Source: Clostridiales bacterium (GTDB lineage: Bacteria; Bacillota; Clostridia; Saccharofermentanales; DTU023). From it: DNA of 64,000 nucleotides. The position numbers were made by a program, and so were the translations under genes. The DNA lies in contig SFGY01000003.1 in assembly GCA_004556455.1 (NCBI GenBank), positions 1 through 64,000 of the forward strand. The letters run 5' to 3'. How positions within the stretch are numbered: the stretch's first letter is position 1; each line of letters starts with the position of its first letter. Shown piece after piece: positions 50,880-62,158 of the stretch. The notes under the pieces were generated by a model. The model searched no databases. It was not told the DNA's origin and saw only the letters and a program-made list of their open reading frames with translations.

Positions 50880-51332
50880 GCACTTATCCTCTTCACTATG
50901 CTGAACTGCTTTCCGGAAGTGTTGAATCAACAAACTTCCTCTCGTCTTTCTTCTCCTCATTTAGGAAATTTATTTCACCACAGGTGAAGATAAATTTCAA
51001 GTCTGACTTTTTTCCCACACACCTTCGGGCACTAAAAAAAAGAGATCAGAGCCCGTTTTTCACCCTTAAAAGCCGTGCTGGAGGCCTTTGGCTTCATCCG
51101 GCAGGCAGAGCTTCTTTTGTGTTTGCTTGTCCATCATACTACTATATATTGTGGTTCATGTTACAGGATTGCTACAAAATTCACGTTTAGCCCCTGAACA
51201 CATGCGTTGTCAGGTCATCTTGCTGTCATAAAGAAATGAGTGGAATCGTGGCCCATTCAGCCTCTAACTCGGGTTCTTGCTCAGGCGTTAAAGTGAAAGC
51301 TAAAGGTGGGAAAAGCGAAGTCCGGTTTTAAG
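50880..51332. other. Intergenic region upstream of nrdJ
   Basis: About 450 bases between addA and nrdJ. It contains the NrdR box-like site at 51139-51154 and, around it, weak -10-like boxes (TATAGT, TATGAT on the minus strand). I saw no riboswitch and no gene. Confidence 0.5.
51139..51154 (-). promoter_or_regulatory. NrdR box-like site upstream of nrdJ
   Basis: CCACAATATATAGTAG matches the NrdR consensus at 13 of 16 positions, including the whole AATATATAGT core. I found no clear second box at the usual spacing. Confidence 0.45.
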
Positions 51333-54300
51333 CTAAAAAAGCAACTCAGAATGAATCTCCTGTGAAAAGTCGACAGCCCGGCCTTCGCGGATCAGCCAAA
51401 GGAGAATGCGCCCAACTTTTTGTCCCTGAATACGGCGAATCGCCTCCGCATAATAGGCCAGCTGAAGGCGATAGCGTCGGAGCAGTTCGGCATCTCGTTC
51501 AGCCCTCGATCCTTGCAACCGATCACTTTTGTAGTCGAGCAGAACAATCTCGCCGCGGCTGCGAAAAGCCAGGTCAATCATGCCCTGAACCAGCGCGATC
51601 TCGCCCTCAGGGTCGGCAAGGCCACGTGCCGGAACCGCCAGGGTAAAGGGCAGCTCCCGCCAGGCTGGTTCTGCTTTTTGCTCCGCTGCAGCAATCTCTG
51701 CGGCCAGTTCTGAGCAAAGGAAACTGCGGATCTGGGGCAACGCTGTGGCTGCAAACTCAGACTCTTCTTCGGATAAAGCCGAAAGGCGGAGTTCGTCTTT
51801 AAGGAAATGCTCGAAAGCCTGAGGCAGCTCTCCCTTTAGCTCAGCTTCCCGCAAAGTTCCCACAGGGAGGTGCTGGAAAATCCGGTGCATCAGGGTTCCG
51901 TAGGCGGCTCCGCCTTTTATCACTTGCGCCCTTAAGTCTGTGGGCTTTGTGCAGAGGCTCGCGTTTGGCCGCCTCAGCAGGAGAGCCATCTCCTGCATAG
52001 CCTCCGGGTAGAGCACCGCCTCGGCCGGGCTCTCTTCACGGTCGAGCAGCCGTCCCTCTCCCTCCAGGGGCGCAGATAAACTTATTGCCGTCTCCCGCTC
52101 CGCTTCGCTGAGCGCGCTCACCGTCAGCTTGGAAGGCACGTTCATGAGTTCTTCGCGGGGCAGCCGGGGACTGAGGAGCTCCCTGAGCGTGAGCAGATCC
52201 GCCGCCGTTTCCGGATAATAGACTCGATCTTCCGGAAGGGCACGGAGCAGCTCTGATGGCTGCTTGTCACCTGTTCCCGCCGCTGTTTCCTGCTCTGCAC
52301 TGACGCCTGCTGTCCCCAGGAGCTTTGGCGAAAGCTCGGCCAGGAGCTGAGTGAGCGTCACACCACTCACTCGAAAATCTTCTTTCACAAGAGAAAAAGA
52401 CCCTCTTGAAGGCAAGTCCCGCAGGGCTTCCGGCAGACCTGGCAGTTCCCCGGCAGCCCAGGCGGCAAGCAGGCTGAACTCATTGTCTGTCCTCTGCGCA
52501 AATTCGGGCGGCAGAGCAAGGCGCGACGTAGCTCCACCACGTTTCCGGCCTTCTTCGACAGCCGCTTCACTTTGCCCGGCCAGTGCATCAATCTTCGTGG
52601 TCTGACCGCTGCCAAGGAGGATCAGGCGTTCTTCGGCCCTGGTCATGGCCACATAAAGCAGGCGAAAATCCTCAGAACGTTCGGCAAAGTCTTCGTGCAG
52701 ACGGAAAGCCCGGCTGCGTGCACCCTCAATGAGCCTGAGGCCATCCGGCTGCTCCTTCAGATAAAGCTGAGCCAGACCTTCTTCGGCCCGATAGCGGAAG
52801 AAATTCTGACGGGCTCTGGGGCTGCGCAGCGAGGAGGAGAGGTCATAAAGAATCACCACGGGAAATTCCAGACCCTTGGCATTATGTTCGGTCAGAATCT
52901 TCACCGCATCCGCTTCTTCTGCAGATCGTGAAAGGCCCTCTACGGCGAGATTCTGCGTCCGAATTTCATTCAGGCTGCGGGCAAAATTGGCCAGGTCAGG
53001 GCCATGTAAACGCTCAAACTCCTCGGTCCAGGAGATAAAGCTTTCCCAGTCATTCAGGCGTTGGCCAGCGTAAGGCAGAGCAGAAAGCCTTTCCAGCCAG
53101 TGGCTTTGCTCCACAATGCGGGTGAGAAGATCGGCCAGCGGCAGGACAGAGGCCATCTGCCGCCACTGCCAATACTGTTCCAGATATGCCTGGCAGCGGG
53201 CGCGAAGCTCTCTGTCTTCACCGCTCTCAGCGTAGGCGAGAAAGCGTTCAAAAAACTGTGGTCGCAGCGCTGAGGGCAAGCTTTCTCCCTCAAGCTCGTC
53301 TTTGTCGTCGCAAAGATCCGTTGTCTCAACATGCCGGAAAGCAGCGATCTTAAAGAGCTCGTCCTCCTGAAAAGGTTCCCCGTGGAGAGATGAGCGCAAG
53401 ACGGCTGCCAGGGGAAAATCCCTGGCAAAATTGGCCAGATGGGCCACAAGCTGCTGTAATAGACGAAGCTCGACGCTGCTGATTAAAACTTTTGTGAGGC
53501 CCATGGCGTAAGGAAGTCCACAGCTTTCCAGGACTTGTCTTGCTTCTTCACAGCGCGCATTGGTGCGGCAGAGTACAGCGATATCGCCATAAGACCAGCC
53601 GGCCTTCCTGAGATCGAGCAGGGTGTCCAGCAGCGCGAGCGCGCGGGGATTGGCCTTTTGCAGCGGTTCCGGGATAAGTGCCGGGACAGGCTCAGGATTT
53701 TCTTTGGAAGTCTCAGGACCTTCATCTTTTAAGAGAAAACGCAGCTCAAGCCGCGGCTCAAACTTCTTCCTCTCTTCTTCGTTCAGCTTTTGCAACTCAC
53801 GTCCCGGCTGCAGAGCCTGACTCTCGTCGTAGTCGATCTGCCCGCTTTCTTTCGTCAGGAAAGAGGCAAAAAAGCGGTTGATCCAGAGCAGAAGGCGCGG
53901 CGCGCTGCGGAAGTTCTTATTGAGCAGGAGTTTGACACCGGTTCTCTGCAGCGGCTGGGTGACAGGCCTTTCAGAAGCTTCTTGCTCAGCTGCATTTATT
54001 TTGTGCTCTCCCAGCTTCTCCGCGGCGACAAAAGTTTCGAGCTTGCTGCCGAAAAGACTGGGATCGGCATGGCGAAAGCGATAGATGCTCTGTTTGATGT
54101 CGCCCACCATGTAGATCTGCCTGGCTCCTATGGCCTGAATCATGGCTTCCTGCAGAAGGCTTGAATCCTGATACTCGTCGATGAGAATTTCCTTTATTCT
54201 CCCGGATACGGCAGCGGCAACTTTGGGCTGGCGCAGCAGGCGCAGAGCAAGATGCTCCTGGTCGGAAAAATCAATCTGCCGGCGCTTTAACTTGCGCCGC

Positions 54301-55889
54301 AGAAGTTCCTGCTGAAAGAGCAGGGCGAGTTCGAGAAAGCGTGCCGAAAGAGGCAGCGCATCCCGGGCTGCTTCCTCAATTTCTTCGACCGTTTGAGAGA
54401 AAAGGCCGCCAGCCGTTTCCAGACCAAATTCCTTACAGATCGCTTCGCTGAAAGGAAGTCCAAGGAGGTTCAGGAGCGGACCAAAGCCGTGATAAAAGTT
54501 TTGGCGGAACTCATTTTTCTCTTCATTTTTGGCATTTCGGGAGAGCGTTTTCCAATTTTGCAGCGCCTTCCCCTCGTCCACTGCCGAATTCCAGATTTTT
54601 CGTCGAGCGGAAGAATCGCTGTCCGCAGCCGCGACAAAGGCTTGGCTCTGCGCTACGGCCTGGGCCGATGGGGACAGGCGTTCAGCGATGGGGGATGCTG
54701 CCGCCTGAGCCTGGGTAGGAGTGGCTAATGGTGAACCTTCGTTGCACTGGGGAATGGCTGACTCAGTAAGCGGAATTCCCACTGAGACGCCCGCCTGAAC
54801 GCTCATAACATCCGACCCAGCCTGCAGAACAGATGATGTTAAGACGTCATTAATAAATCCGAGGAGCATCGGATAAAAGGTCTGAAAATCGAGCTTTTCC
54901 TGGGAAGATTTTTTAGCCGGAGGCAACATGAGTTCAGCAAAATATGGCAAAGCTTCAATCTCATCCTGTGCCTGGGCGGCTCTCAGCGCGGCTTTGCGCA
55001 AGTTCGTCAGAGCCTCCGCGGCAGCTGCTCCGGAGCAAAAATCCTGAGCTTCTGCAAGTAAAGACGCCATGGCTTCGTGGCAGAAGTCTCTGGGATCCGG
55101 CAGGCTGCTTAAAAACTCCACGAAATCCAGGAGAGCCTCCCGAAAACCCTGATCGCTCTTATCGCCTGAAAGTAAATCACTCAGCAGGGCGAAGGAATCC
55201 AGCCAGGTCGCTCGACCGGCCTCCTGCATCAGGCTTATCTGCGCCAGCAGACCATCTCCGGCCCAGGTCGCTGGCAATGCTGTTTCAGTTCTTCCTGGCG
55301 AGTCTGCTTCAGCTCTTTTTTCCGAGCTTACTTCGCTTACATCAATCTTCCCCGTGGCAGGTTCTGCTTTTTTCCCCAGGGCAGCGTCATGTCGTTCTTT
55401 CTCAAGAGCGGCTACCGCGCTGTACGCTTCGTGGAGCATATCGTCCAGAACCTCTTCTTTGAGTTGGGCCAGGTCTTCGCCGGAAATCACAGAAAAATGA
55501 CCATCCAGGAGAAGTTCGCCCTTTTCGTCACTGAGTTCATGGCGATATTCACGGATCAGGCGCAGGCAGAAGGCGTGAATCGTGGAAATCTGGGCGAGCG
55601 GCAGCTCTTTGACAAGCTCCCTGAGCTTTTCAATCTCAGCGCTGTCTTCTGTCTCAGCCAGGCGCTCGTGGATTTTCTTTTCGAGAGCGCGGCGCATATG
55701 GACCGCGGCCTTATCCGTAAAGGTCATGACGGCCAGCTCGGAAAGCGCTGCCCTTCCCTCCAGGCAAGTCCGCAGGATGCGCTCGGTGAGCACAGCCGTT
55801 TTGCCGGAACCGGCCGCTGCGGAAACAAGCAATTCCCCCTGACTTTGAAAGGAGATGGCTTTTTCTTGTTCAGCAGTCCACTGAATCAT
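51333..55889 (-). CDS. addA: ATP-dependent helicase/nuclease subunit A
   Basis: 1518 residues, UvrD-type helicase plus C-terminal RecB-family nuclease; with AddB it processes double-strand breaks and loads RecA. Walker A SAAAGSGKT (23-31), motif Ia VMTFTDKAA, motif II LIDEYQDSS, MVGDIKQSIYRFRHADP, and the motif VI region LLYVAMTRAEERLIL. The nuclease motif is GMIDLAFRSRGEIVLLDYKSDR. It is longer than typical AddA (about 1200-1250). Two low-complexity Ala/Ser/Pro-rich segments at about residues 163-212 and 352-430 account for part of the excess. Confidence 0.95.
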   Translation of the reverse strand: MIQWTAEQEKAISFQSQGELLVSAAAGSGKTAVLTERILRTCLEGRAALSELAVMTFTDKAAVHMRRALEKKIHERLAETEDSAEIEKLRELVKELPLAQISTIHAFCLRLIREYRHELSDEKGELLLDGHFSVISGEDLAQLKEEVLDDMLHEAYSAVAALEKERHDAALGKKAEPATGKIDVSEVSSEKRAEADSPGRTETALPATWAGDGLLAQISLMQEAGRATWLDSFALLSDLLSGDKSDQGFREALLDFVEFLSSLPDPRDFCHEAMASLLAEAQDFCSGAAAAEALTNLRKAALRAAQAQDEIEALPYFAELMLPPAKKSSQEKLDFQTFYPMLLGFINDVLTSSVLQAGSDVMSVQAGVSVGIPLTESAIPQCNEGSPLATPTQAQAAASPIAERLSPSAQAVAQSQAFVAAADSDSSARRKIWNSAVDEGKALQNWKTLSRNAKNEEKNEFRQNFYHGFGPLLNLLGLPFSEAICKEFGLETAGGLFSQTVEEIEEAARDALPLSARFLELALLFQQELLRRKLKRRQIDFSDQEHLALRLLRQPKVAAAVSGRIKEILIDEYQDSSLLQEAMIQAIGARQIYMVGDIKQSIYRFRHADPSLFGSKLETFVAAEKLGEHKINAAEQEASERPVTQPLQRTGVKLLLNKNFRSAPRLLLWINRFFASFLTKESGQIDYDESQALQPGRELQKLNEEERKKFEPRLELRFLLKDEGPETSKENPEPVPALIPEPLQKANPRALALLDTLLDLRKAGWSYGDIAVLCRTNARCEEARQVLESCGLPYAMGLTKVLISSVELRLLQQLVAHLANFARDFPLAAVLRSSLHGEPFQEDELFKIAAFRHVETTDLCDDKDELEGESLPSALRPQFFERFLAYAESGEDRELRARCQAYLEQYWQWRQMASVLPLADLLTRIVEQSHWLERLSALPYAGQRLNDWESFISWTEEFERLHGPDLANFARSLNEIRTQNLAVEGLSRSAEEADAVKILTEHNAKGLEFPVVILYDLSSSLRSPRARQNFFRYRAEEGLAQLYLKEQPDGLRLIEGARSRAFRLHEDFAERSEDFRLLYVAMTRAEERLILLGSGQTTKIDALAGQSEAAVEEGRKRGGATSRLALPPEFAQRTDNEFSLLAAWAAGELPGLPEALRDLPSRGSFSLVKEDFRVSGVTLTQLLAELSPKLLGTAGVSAEQETAAGTGDKQPSELLRALPEDRVYYPETAADLLTLRELLSPRLPREELMNVPSKLTVSALSEAERETAISLSAPLEGEGRLLDREESPAEAVLYPEAMQEMALLLRRPNASLCTKPTDLRAQVIKGGAAYGTLMHRIFQHLPVGTLREAELKGELPQAFEHFLKDELRLSALSEEESEFAATALPQIRSFLCSELAAEIAAAEQKAEPAWRELPFTLAVPARGLADPEGEIALVQGMIDLAFRSRGEIVLLDYKSDRLQGSRAERDAELLRRYRLQLAYYAEAIRRIQGQKVGRILLWLIREGRAVDFSQEIHSELLF

Positions 55890-58800
55890 GCGTGCTCCTC
55901 CTTTAACGGGTTCATCTCTGCAAGAAGTTCTTCGGCTTCTGTGCGGCTGAGTTCTTCTGCGCTGCGGCCGAGCTTCAGGAGTCCCTCCAAAAAGAGTTTT
56001 TCCGTCGCCGCACGGGCTTTGCCCCTGCTCGCAAGCTGCATCAGTGGCTCAAGCGCTTCAACACGACGGCAGCGAGCCTCGGAAAGGCGCTGATCCAGAC
56101 GGCAGAGATCGCTGTAGGCGCAAAAGCTGCAGGCTGAGGGCAGTGGATCTGCTGCTGTACTCAGCGGGTGCGGGGAGATATCCCCCCTCTGCATCTGCGC
56201 CAGAATTTTCCCGGCGAGCATTTTGCTGTAATCCGCTGAGAGACGCACAAAATCCGGATCCTCCTGAGCGTTGAAGCGTTTGATTTTCTCCTTCTTGTCC
56301 CCGCTCTGAGGGCGCTCACCCAGCAGCGAATGGATGGCAAAGCTCTGAATTTCCTTAGAGGGCCGACACTGAGACAACACAGCCGCATAGAGCGGCAGCT
56401 GTAATTCTTCGCCCCTGAGAATTGGCACGGCGCCACTGCTCTGGAGAGAGCTTTTATAGTCCAGGATACGCAGGGCATTCGCCTTTTCGTCCACGCGGTC
56501 GATAATCCCGCGAATCAAGCGCCTCCCCGCGCCACTTCCAATATAATATCGACTTTCTGGCATGTCGGGCTGAGGAAAGCGCCACTCCAGCAGCCGCGGC
56601 AGGAAGAGCGATTGCTCGAGATCGTCCCAGGCCGCCGCGAGATTATCGCTCAGCAGACCAAGCAGGCGACGCCCTTCGCCTCCGCGTACCGCGGGATCGT
56701 CATAGGCGCGGAAGCCTTTTTCCCCGGCCAGTTCGTCGTAGAGCTGCCGCAGCGCCTGAGGATGAAGCTCTTCCCGTCGCATTTTTTCCAGAAATTGACG
56801 GATTTCTGCTTCGCTGGAAAGCTCGGTCACTGGAATTTCGCTTAACCGACGCAGGCTCTTTTCCATGAAGGCATGAAGAAAACGACCGCGGTGCTGGACG
56901 TCAGGCCGCCAGATTTCAGGCTCTTCCAAACGCAGAAGATAGCTACCGAAATGCTGATAGGGACAGGCGTTATAGCTTTCCAAACGCGAAACGGAAAGGC
57001 TGTGGGCCTGCTTCGCAAGTTCAGCCCGATTTTCCTCGGAAAGCCGGATATCTGGTCGCAGGAGATCAAGCGGATCAGCGGCCTCAGCAGGCGCTTTTTT
57101 TAAGTACGGCTCCAGAGCCTCTTGCCAGAGCTGCCAGACGCCCTTGCGGCGTCCCCCGAGAGAAATGGCTGCACGTTCCGGAGAGAGCCAGCGGCAGTCT
57201 GGAAAACTTCGCTCAGCAAAAATCTTCTCTACGACAGGCAAGTCAAGAGGCAGGGCCGACTGTTCCTGTGGCAAAGACGCCCCTCCTGACTTTCTGGCTT
57301 CACTGAAAGCCTTCACTTCGCCAAGGCGCAGCTGCAAATCTGAAAGATCCTCCCTGTCCAGCGAAGGCGAAGAGAGAAGCAGCTTTTCACTCGGCAGATG
57401 ACTGAGAAAGTGAAGCAAGGCATCGCCCGCCGACACCGCATCACGGCGATAGTTCGGCAGATGCACGGCCTTTTCCGGCGAGATCTGCTCGCTCAGCGCT
57501 TCAATTTCCTCACGTTCCCGGTTTTGCAGGAGCCCTTCAGCCGGAAGTCCGGGAGGAAAAGTCCCTGCTTTCGCGCCGAGAATAAAGAGCCAGCGGCAGG
57601 GATAGAGCAGCATCTGGCGCAAACCACCAACACGAACCCGGTCTATGCCCAGTGGGATGCCTCCGGGGCGCTGGCCGCGCAGAGCGGAAATAATCAACTC
57701 AGCAAAATCGGCGACAGAAAGGTCTTGCTCACCGAGAATATCAGACGCTTCTTCGAGCGCCTTAAGACAGGCTTCCCAGGAGAGGGAAATCAGGAGGGCA
57801 CGGTCGCTCTCGCCCTCACGGTTTAACTGCAGAGCCATTGTTTCCAGCTTTTCGCGGATCCCGGAGGCCTCATCCAGCCAGCTTTGCAGGAAAAGTGACT
57901 TTTCCGGTCCTGAAGCCAGGCGGCTCAGCTGCCTGGCTGCTTCTATCTGTGGTTTCAGAATGCGTCCGACTAAAGTTTTTGCCGCTTCTCCCTTCGCCGC
58001 GTCGACCCGGCGATAGAGGTGTTCGCCCTCAAATTCAGAGGCAAAGCGCAGGCCGGAGGCCAGCATGAAATTATCCAGAAGATCTGCCTCCAGAGAACTT
58101 CCCCCGCAAAGGCCGCTGTGCAGCAGGGCCAAAACTTCTCCTGTCCTGGCCTCACCTCCGGCCAGACGGAAAAAAGCGCTCAGATAGCGCAGGAGCGGGC
58201 TTTCATCCAGCGGTCGCGCAGCAGCAATAAAGGGATCCAGAGAAAATTCCCGGAAACAGGCCGACAGAAGATCCATATCTTCTTCTTTGCAGAGAGCCAC
58301 GCCGATTTCCCGGCGGCGCAGTTTTCCTTCTTTTAAAAGACGCTTGATTGTGCCAGCACAGGCCGCAAATTCCTCGCGGCTGTTGGCCGAACGCCAAAGC
58401 TCGACAGAAGGCAGACACAGGGCTGACGGCGCTTCATCGATAAAAACCTGCTGCGCCTGCGGGAAGGCTCGCAGCAGCTGCTTGAGGCCTGCATCTCCGG
58501 CTTTTGTCCCTTCCTCCTCAAGCCTGAGAAGCCAGGACGCCTCCTTTTGAACTGTGGCCGCCTGTGGAGACTGAGATCGTCCCTCAGATAAGTCTGGCGT
58601 CAGTGCGATGGTCAGCGAGGGGCAAAGCTTGTTAAGAGCTTGTAGCACCTGCACCTCCTGTGGCGTAAAGGCACGTAGCAGGGAAAAGCCCGCCACCCAG
58701 ATGGCGGCCTCGCGCAAAAAGGCCAGGCGGGGATGTCCGGCCTCTTTCTGGAGCAGGCGCACCAGCCGTGGGAAATCTTCATCGGCATCGCGGAGACCCA

Positions 58801-59311
58801 GCTGGGCTTTGCGCGCTTCATAGCGCTCCCGGAGCAGCGCGAGATCACGCAGCTTTTCACGGGTTTCCTCGCCAGCCGCTTTTTCCGCCACCTGGCGAAG
58901 CATATCCACAGACAAATCACTGCGCATAAAATCGCCGATAATCTGACTCAGCTCTGCCGCATAGGCCGCTTTACCTGCAAAACGTCCCAGAAAGGGAAAA
59001 TCCTCCCGCTGTTCCTGCAGAAGGCGCGTCAGCATAAGCGCTTTGCCGTTATCGCTCAGGCTCGGACTTGCGAGGCCGCCCACCTCGCTGAAAAGGCGAT
59101 GGGCCAGGCGGCGAAAAGAAAGGACTTCCGCCATCATCAGCCCCCGCCGATCGAAATGCTCCAGGTAGCGGCGTTCAGTATCCAGCTTAATCTCTTCGGG
59201 GACCAGAAAAAATGCGCGCCGGGAAAAGCCCTCTTTTGTGAACTGTGCAAGTTCAGACAGACAGAAGTCTAAATTGCGCCGGGGATTTTGGCTCAGTAAG
59301 ATGCGCAGCAT
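55886..59311 (-). CDS. addB: ATP-dependent helicase/deoxyribonuclease subunit B
   Basis: About 1141 residues. C-terminal RecB nuclease motif RGIIDRVDEKANALRILDYKSS and the iron-sulfur staple cysteines: one in SYNACPYQHFGSYLLRLEEP and three in CSFCAYSDLC. The N-terminal start MLRILLSQNPRRNLDFCL lacks the GxxGSGKT P-loop seen in Bacillus AddB, so ATP binding by this subunit is probably lost, as in RexB-type proteins. The stop overlaps the addA start (ATGA). Confidence 0.93.
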   Translation of the reverse strand: MLRILLSQNPRRNLDFCLSELAQFTKEGFSRRAFFLVPEEIKLDTERRYLEHFDRRGLMMAEVLSFRRLAHRLFSEVGGLASPSLSDNGKALMLTRLLQEQREDFPFLGRFAGKAAYAAELSQIIGDFMRSDLSVDMLRQVAEKAAGEETREKLRDLALLRERYEARKAQLGLRDADEDFPRLVRLLQKEAGHPRLAFLREAAIWVAGFSLLRAFTPQEVQVLQALNKLCPSLTIALTPDLSEGRSQSPQAATVQKEASWLLRLEEEGTKAGDAGLKQLLRAFPQAQQVFIDEAPSALCLPSVELWRSANSREEFAACAGTIKRLLKEGKLRRREIGVALCKEEDMDLLSACFREFSLDPFIAAARPLDESPLLRYLSAFFRLAGGEARTGEVLALLHSGLCGGSSLEADLLDNFMLASGLRFASEFEGEHLYRRVDAAKGEAAKTLVGRILKPQIEAARQLSRLASGPEKSLFLQSWLDEASGIREKLETMALQLNREGESDRALLISLSWEACLKALEEASDILGEQDLSVADFAELIISALRGQRPGGIPLGIDRVRVGGLRQMLLYPCRWLFILGAKAGTFPPGLPAEGLLQNREREEIEALSEQISPEKAVHLPNYRRDAVSAGDALLHFLSHLPSEKLLLSSPSLDREDLSDLQLRLGEVKAFSEARKSGGASLPQEQSALPLDLPVVEKIFAERSFPDCRWLSPERAAISLGGRRKGVWQLWQEALEPYLKKAPAEAADPLDLLRPDIRLSEENRAELAKQAHSLSVSRLESYNACPYQHFGSYLLRLEEPEIWRPDVQHRGRFLHAFMEKSLRRLSEIPVTELSSEAEIRQFLEKMRREELHPQALRQLYDELAGEKGFRAYDDPAVRGGEGRRLLGLLSDNLAAAWDDLEQSLFLPRLLEWRFPQPDMPESRYYIGSGAGRRLIRGIIDRVDEKANALRILDYKSSLQSSGAVPILRGEELQLPLYAAVLSQCRPSKEIQSFAIHSLLGERPQSGDKKEKIKRFNAQEDPDFVRLSADYSKMLAGKILAQMQRGDISPHPLSTAADPLPSACSFCAYSDLCRLDQRLSEARCRRVEALEPLMQLASRGKARAATEKLFLEGLLKLGRSAEELSRTEAEELLAEMNPLKEEHA

Positions 59312-59340
59312 ATTCTTTTCTTTACTCCCTGATGGGTTCC

Positions 59341-59409
59341 TGGATGGCTCCATGGATGGCTTTCCTTATGGCTTCTTTGTGGCTTCCTTATAGCGCTCTT
59401 ATGGCTTCG
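59341..59409. repeat. Short tandem repeats upstream of addB
   Basis: Four 11-bp imperfect units: TTATGGCTTCT, TTGTGGCTTCC, TTATAGCGCTC, TTATGGCTTCG (59366-59409), preceded by TGGATGGCT twice at 12-base spacing (59341-59361). Confidence 0.55.
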
Positions 59410-61006
<1,597 letters not shown>

Positions 61007-61022
61007 GCCTATGCTGCATCAG

Positions 61023-61054
61023 AGCGGCTTCCCCTCCGGGAGGCCGCTTTTTTT
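61023..61054 (+). terminator. Intrinsic terminator after enolase
   Basis: AGCGGCTTCCC / GGGAGGCCGCT stem with a short CTCC loop, followed by seven T. Confidence 0.9.
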
Positions 61055-61174
61055 ATGGGCCGAAGAGCTGTTTGTCTCCTGCCCGGTAAAATTGACGTTC
61101 TCCCCTCAAAACTCTATTCTGTAGGCAGGAATTTGTGCTTTCTCAGAGGAGGCACATTGAAGAGGAAAAAAGCT

Positions 61175-62158
61175 ATGCATCTTGAGCTCAAAAATATTCA
61201 CAAAAGCTTTGGCAAGCACCATGTATTAAAGGGAATTTCCCTGGAAGCTGAGTCTGGCCACGCTTTTGGTTATCTCGGCCGCAACGGCGCGGGAAAAACC
61301 ACGACCATCCGCATTCTCATGGACGTTTTCCGTGCCGATGCAGGTGAAATTCTGCTGGATGGCAAGCCCCTGCGCGAGTCTCCCGTTTCCATCGGCTATC
61401 TGCCTGAAGAAAAAGGCCTCTACCCCAAAAGCTCCCTGCTGAGACAAATGTGTTATCTGGGTGAGCTGCGCGGCCTCAGCTCGCGTGAAGCGAGAAATGC
61501 CGCGCTTTCCTGGCTCGAGCGTCTGGGCATGATTGAGCTGAAGGATCACAAGCTGGATACCCTTTCCAAAGGCAATCAGCAGAAAATCCAGCTGGCTGTC
61601 GCCCTCATCACCAAACCTTCGCTGATTGTTCTGGACGAGCCTTTCAGCGGCCTCGATCCGGTCAATGCCAAAATGCTGAAAGATATTGTCACCGAGGAGG
61701 TCCAGGCGGGAAATCTGGTCTTTTTTTCTTCCCATCAGATGTCCTATGTTGAGAGCTTTTGTGAAGATATAGCCCTCCTGAAAGATGGCGAAGTGGTCGT
61801 TCAGGGTAAAATCCGCGATATCCGCGCCCGCTGGCCGCGCGATCGCTATGAAGTTCGCCTGCACCAGGAAAACCAGCTTCTCTCCCCCAAAGAATGTACG
61901 GAGCTTTTGCGCCGCCTGGCTGCCGGGGGCAAGATTGGCAATGAGGTCACCGCAATTGAAGAAGGCCAGACGGGGGCTATCCTGCAGCTCAGTCAGGCCT
62001 CAGATGACCGTCAGCTGCTCCAGGAACTCGTGAGCCAGTCTCTGGGAATCGATCATTTTGCCGTGCTTGAGCCCAGCCTCGAAGAGATCTTTGTCCACTA
62101 CAGCGGCGATGAGAAAGAAGCACAGGGAGGTGCAGCCAATGAAGTCACGAAAAAATAA
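61175..62158 (+). CDS. ABC exporter ATPase (NatA/YhaQ-like)
   Basis: 327 residues. Walker A YLGRNGAGKTTTIRIL, signature LSKGNQQKIQLAVAL, Walker B LIVLDEPFSGLDPVN and the switch His FSSHQMSYVE. The C-terminal domain ends in LEPSLEEIFVHYSG, usual in the NatA/YhaQ group that exports Na+ or drugs. A TTG at 61157, five bases from AGGAGG, could be the real start (adding MKRKKA); the ATG at 61175 has GAGGAAAAAAG. Confidence 0.88.
   Translation: MHLELKNIHKSFGKHHVLKGISLEAESGHAFGYLGRNGAGKTTTIRILMDVFRADAGEILLDGKPLRESPVSIGYLPEEKGLYPKSSLLRQMCYLGELRGLSSREARNAALSWLERLGMIELKDHKLDTLSKGNQQKIQLAVALITKPSLIVLDEPFSGLDPVNAKMLKDIVTEEVQAGNLVFFSSHQMSYVESFCEDIALLKDGEVVVQGKIRDIRARWPRDRYEVRLHQENQLLSPKECTELLRRLAAGGKIGNEVTAIEEGQTGAILQLSQASDDRQLLQELVSQSLGIDHFAVLEPSLEEIFVHYSGDEKEAQGGAANEVTKK

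Noticed and set aside
51190..51332. Possible small RNA or gene between addA and nrdJ
   Set aside because: No hairpin with a T run, no RBS-start pair and no recognisable motif.
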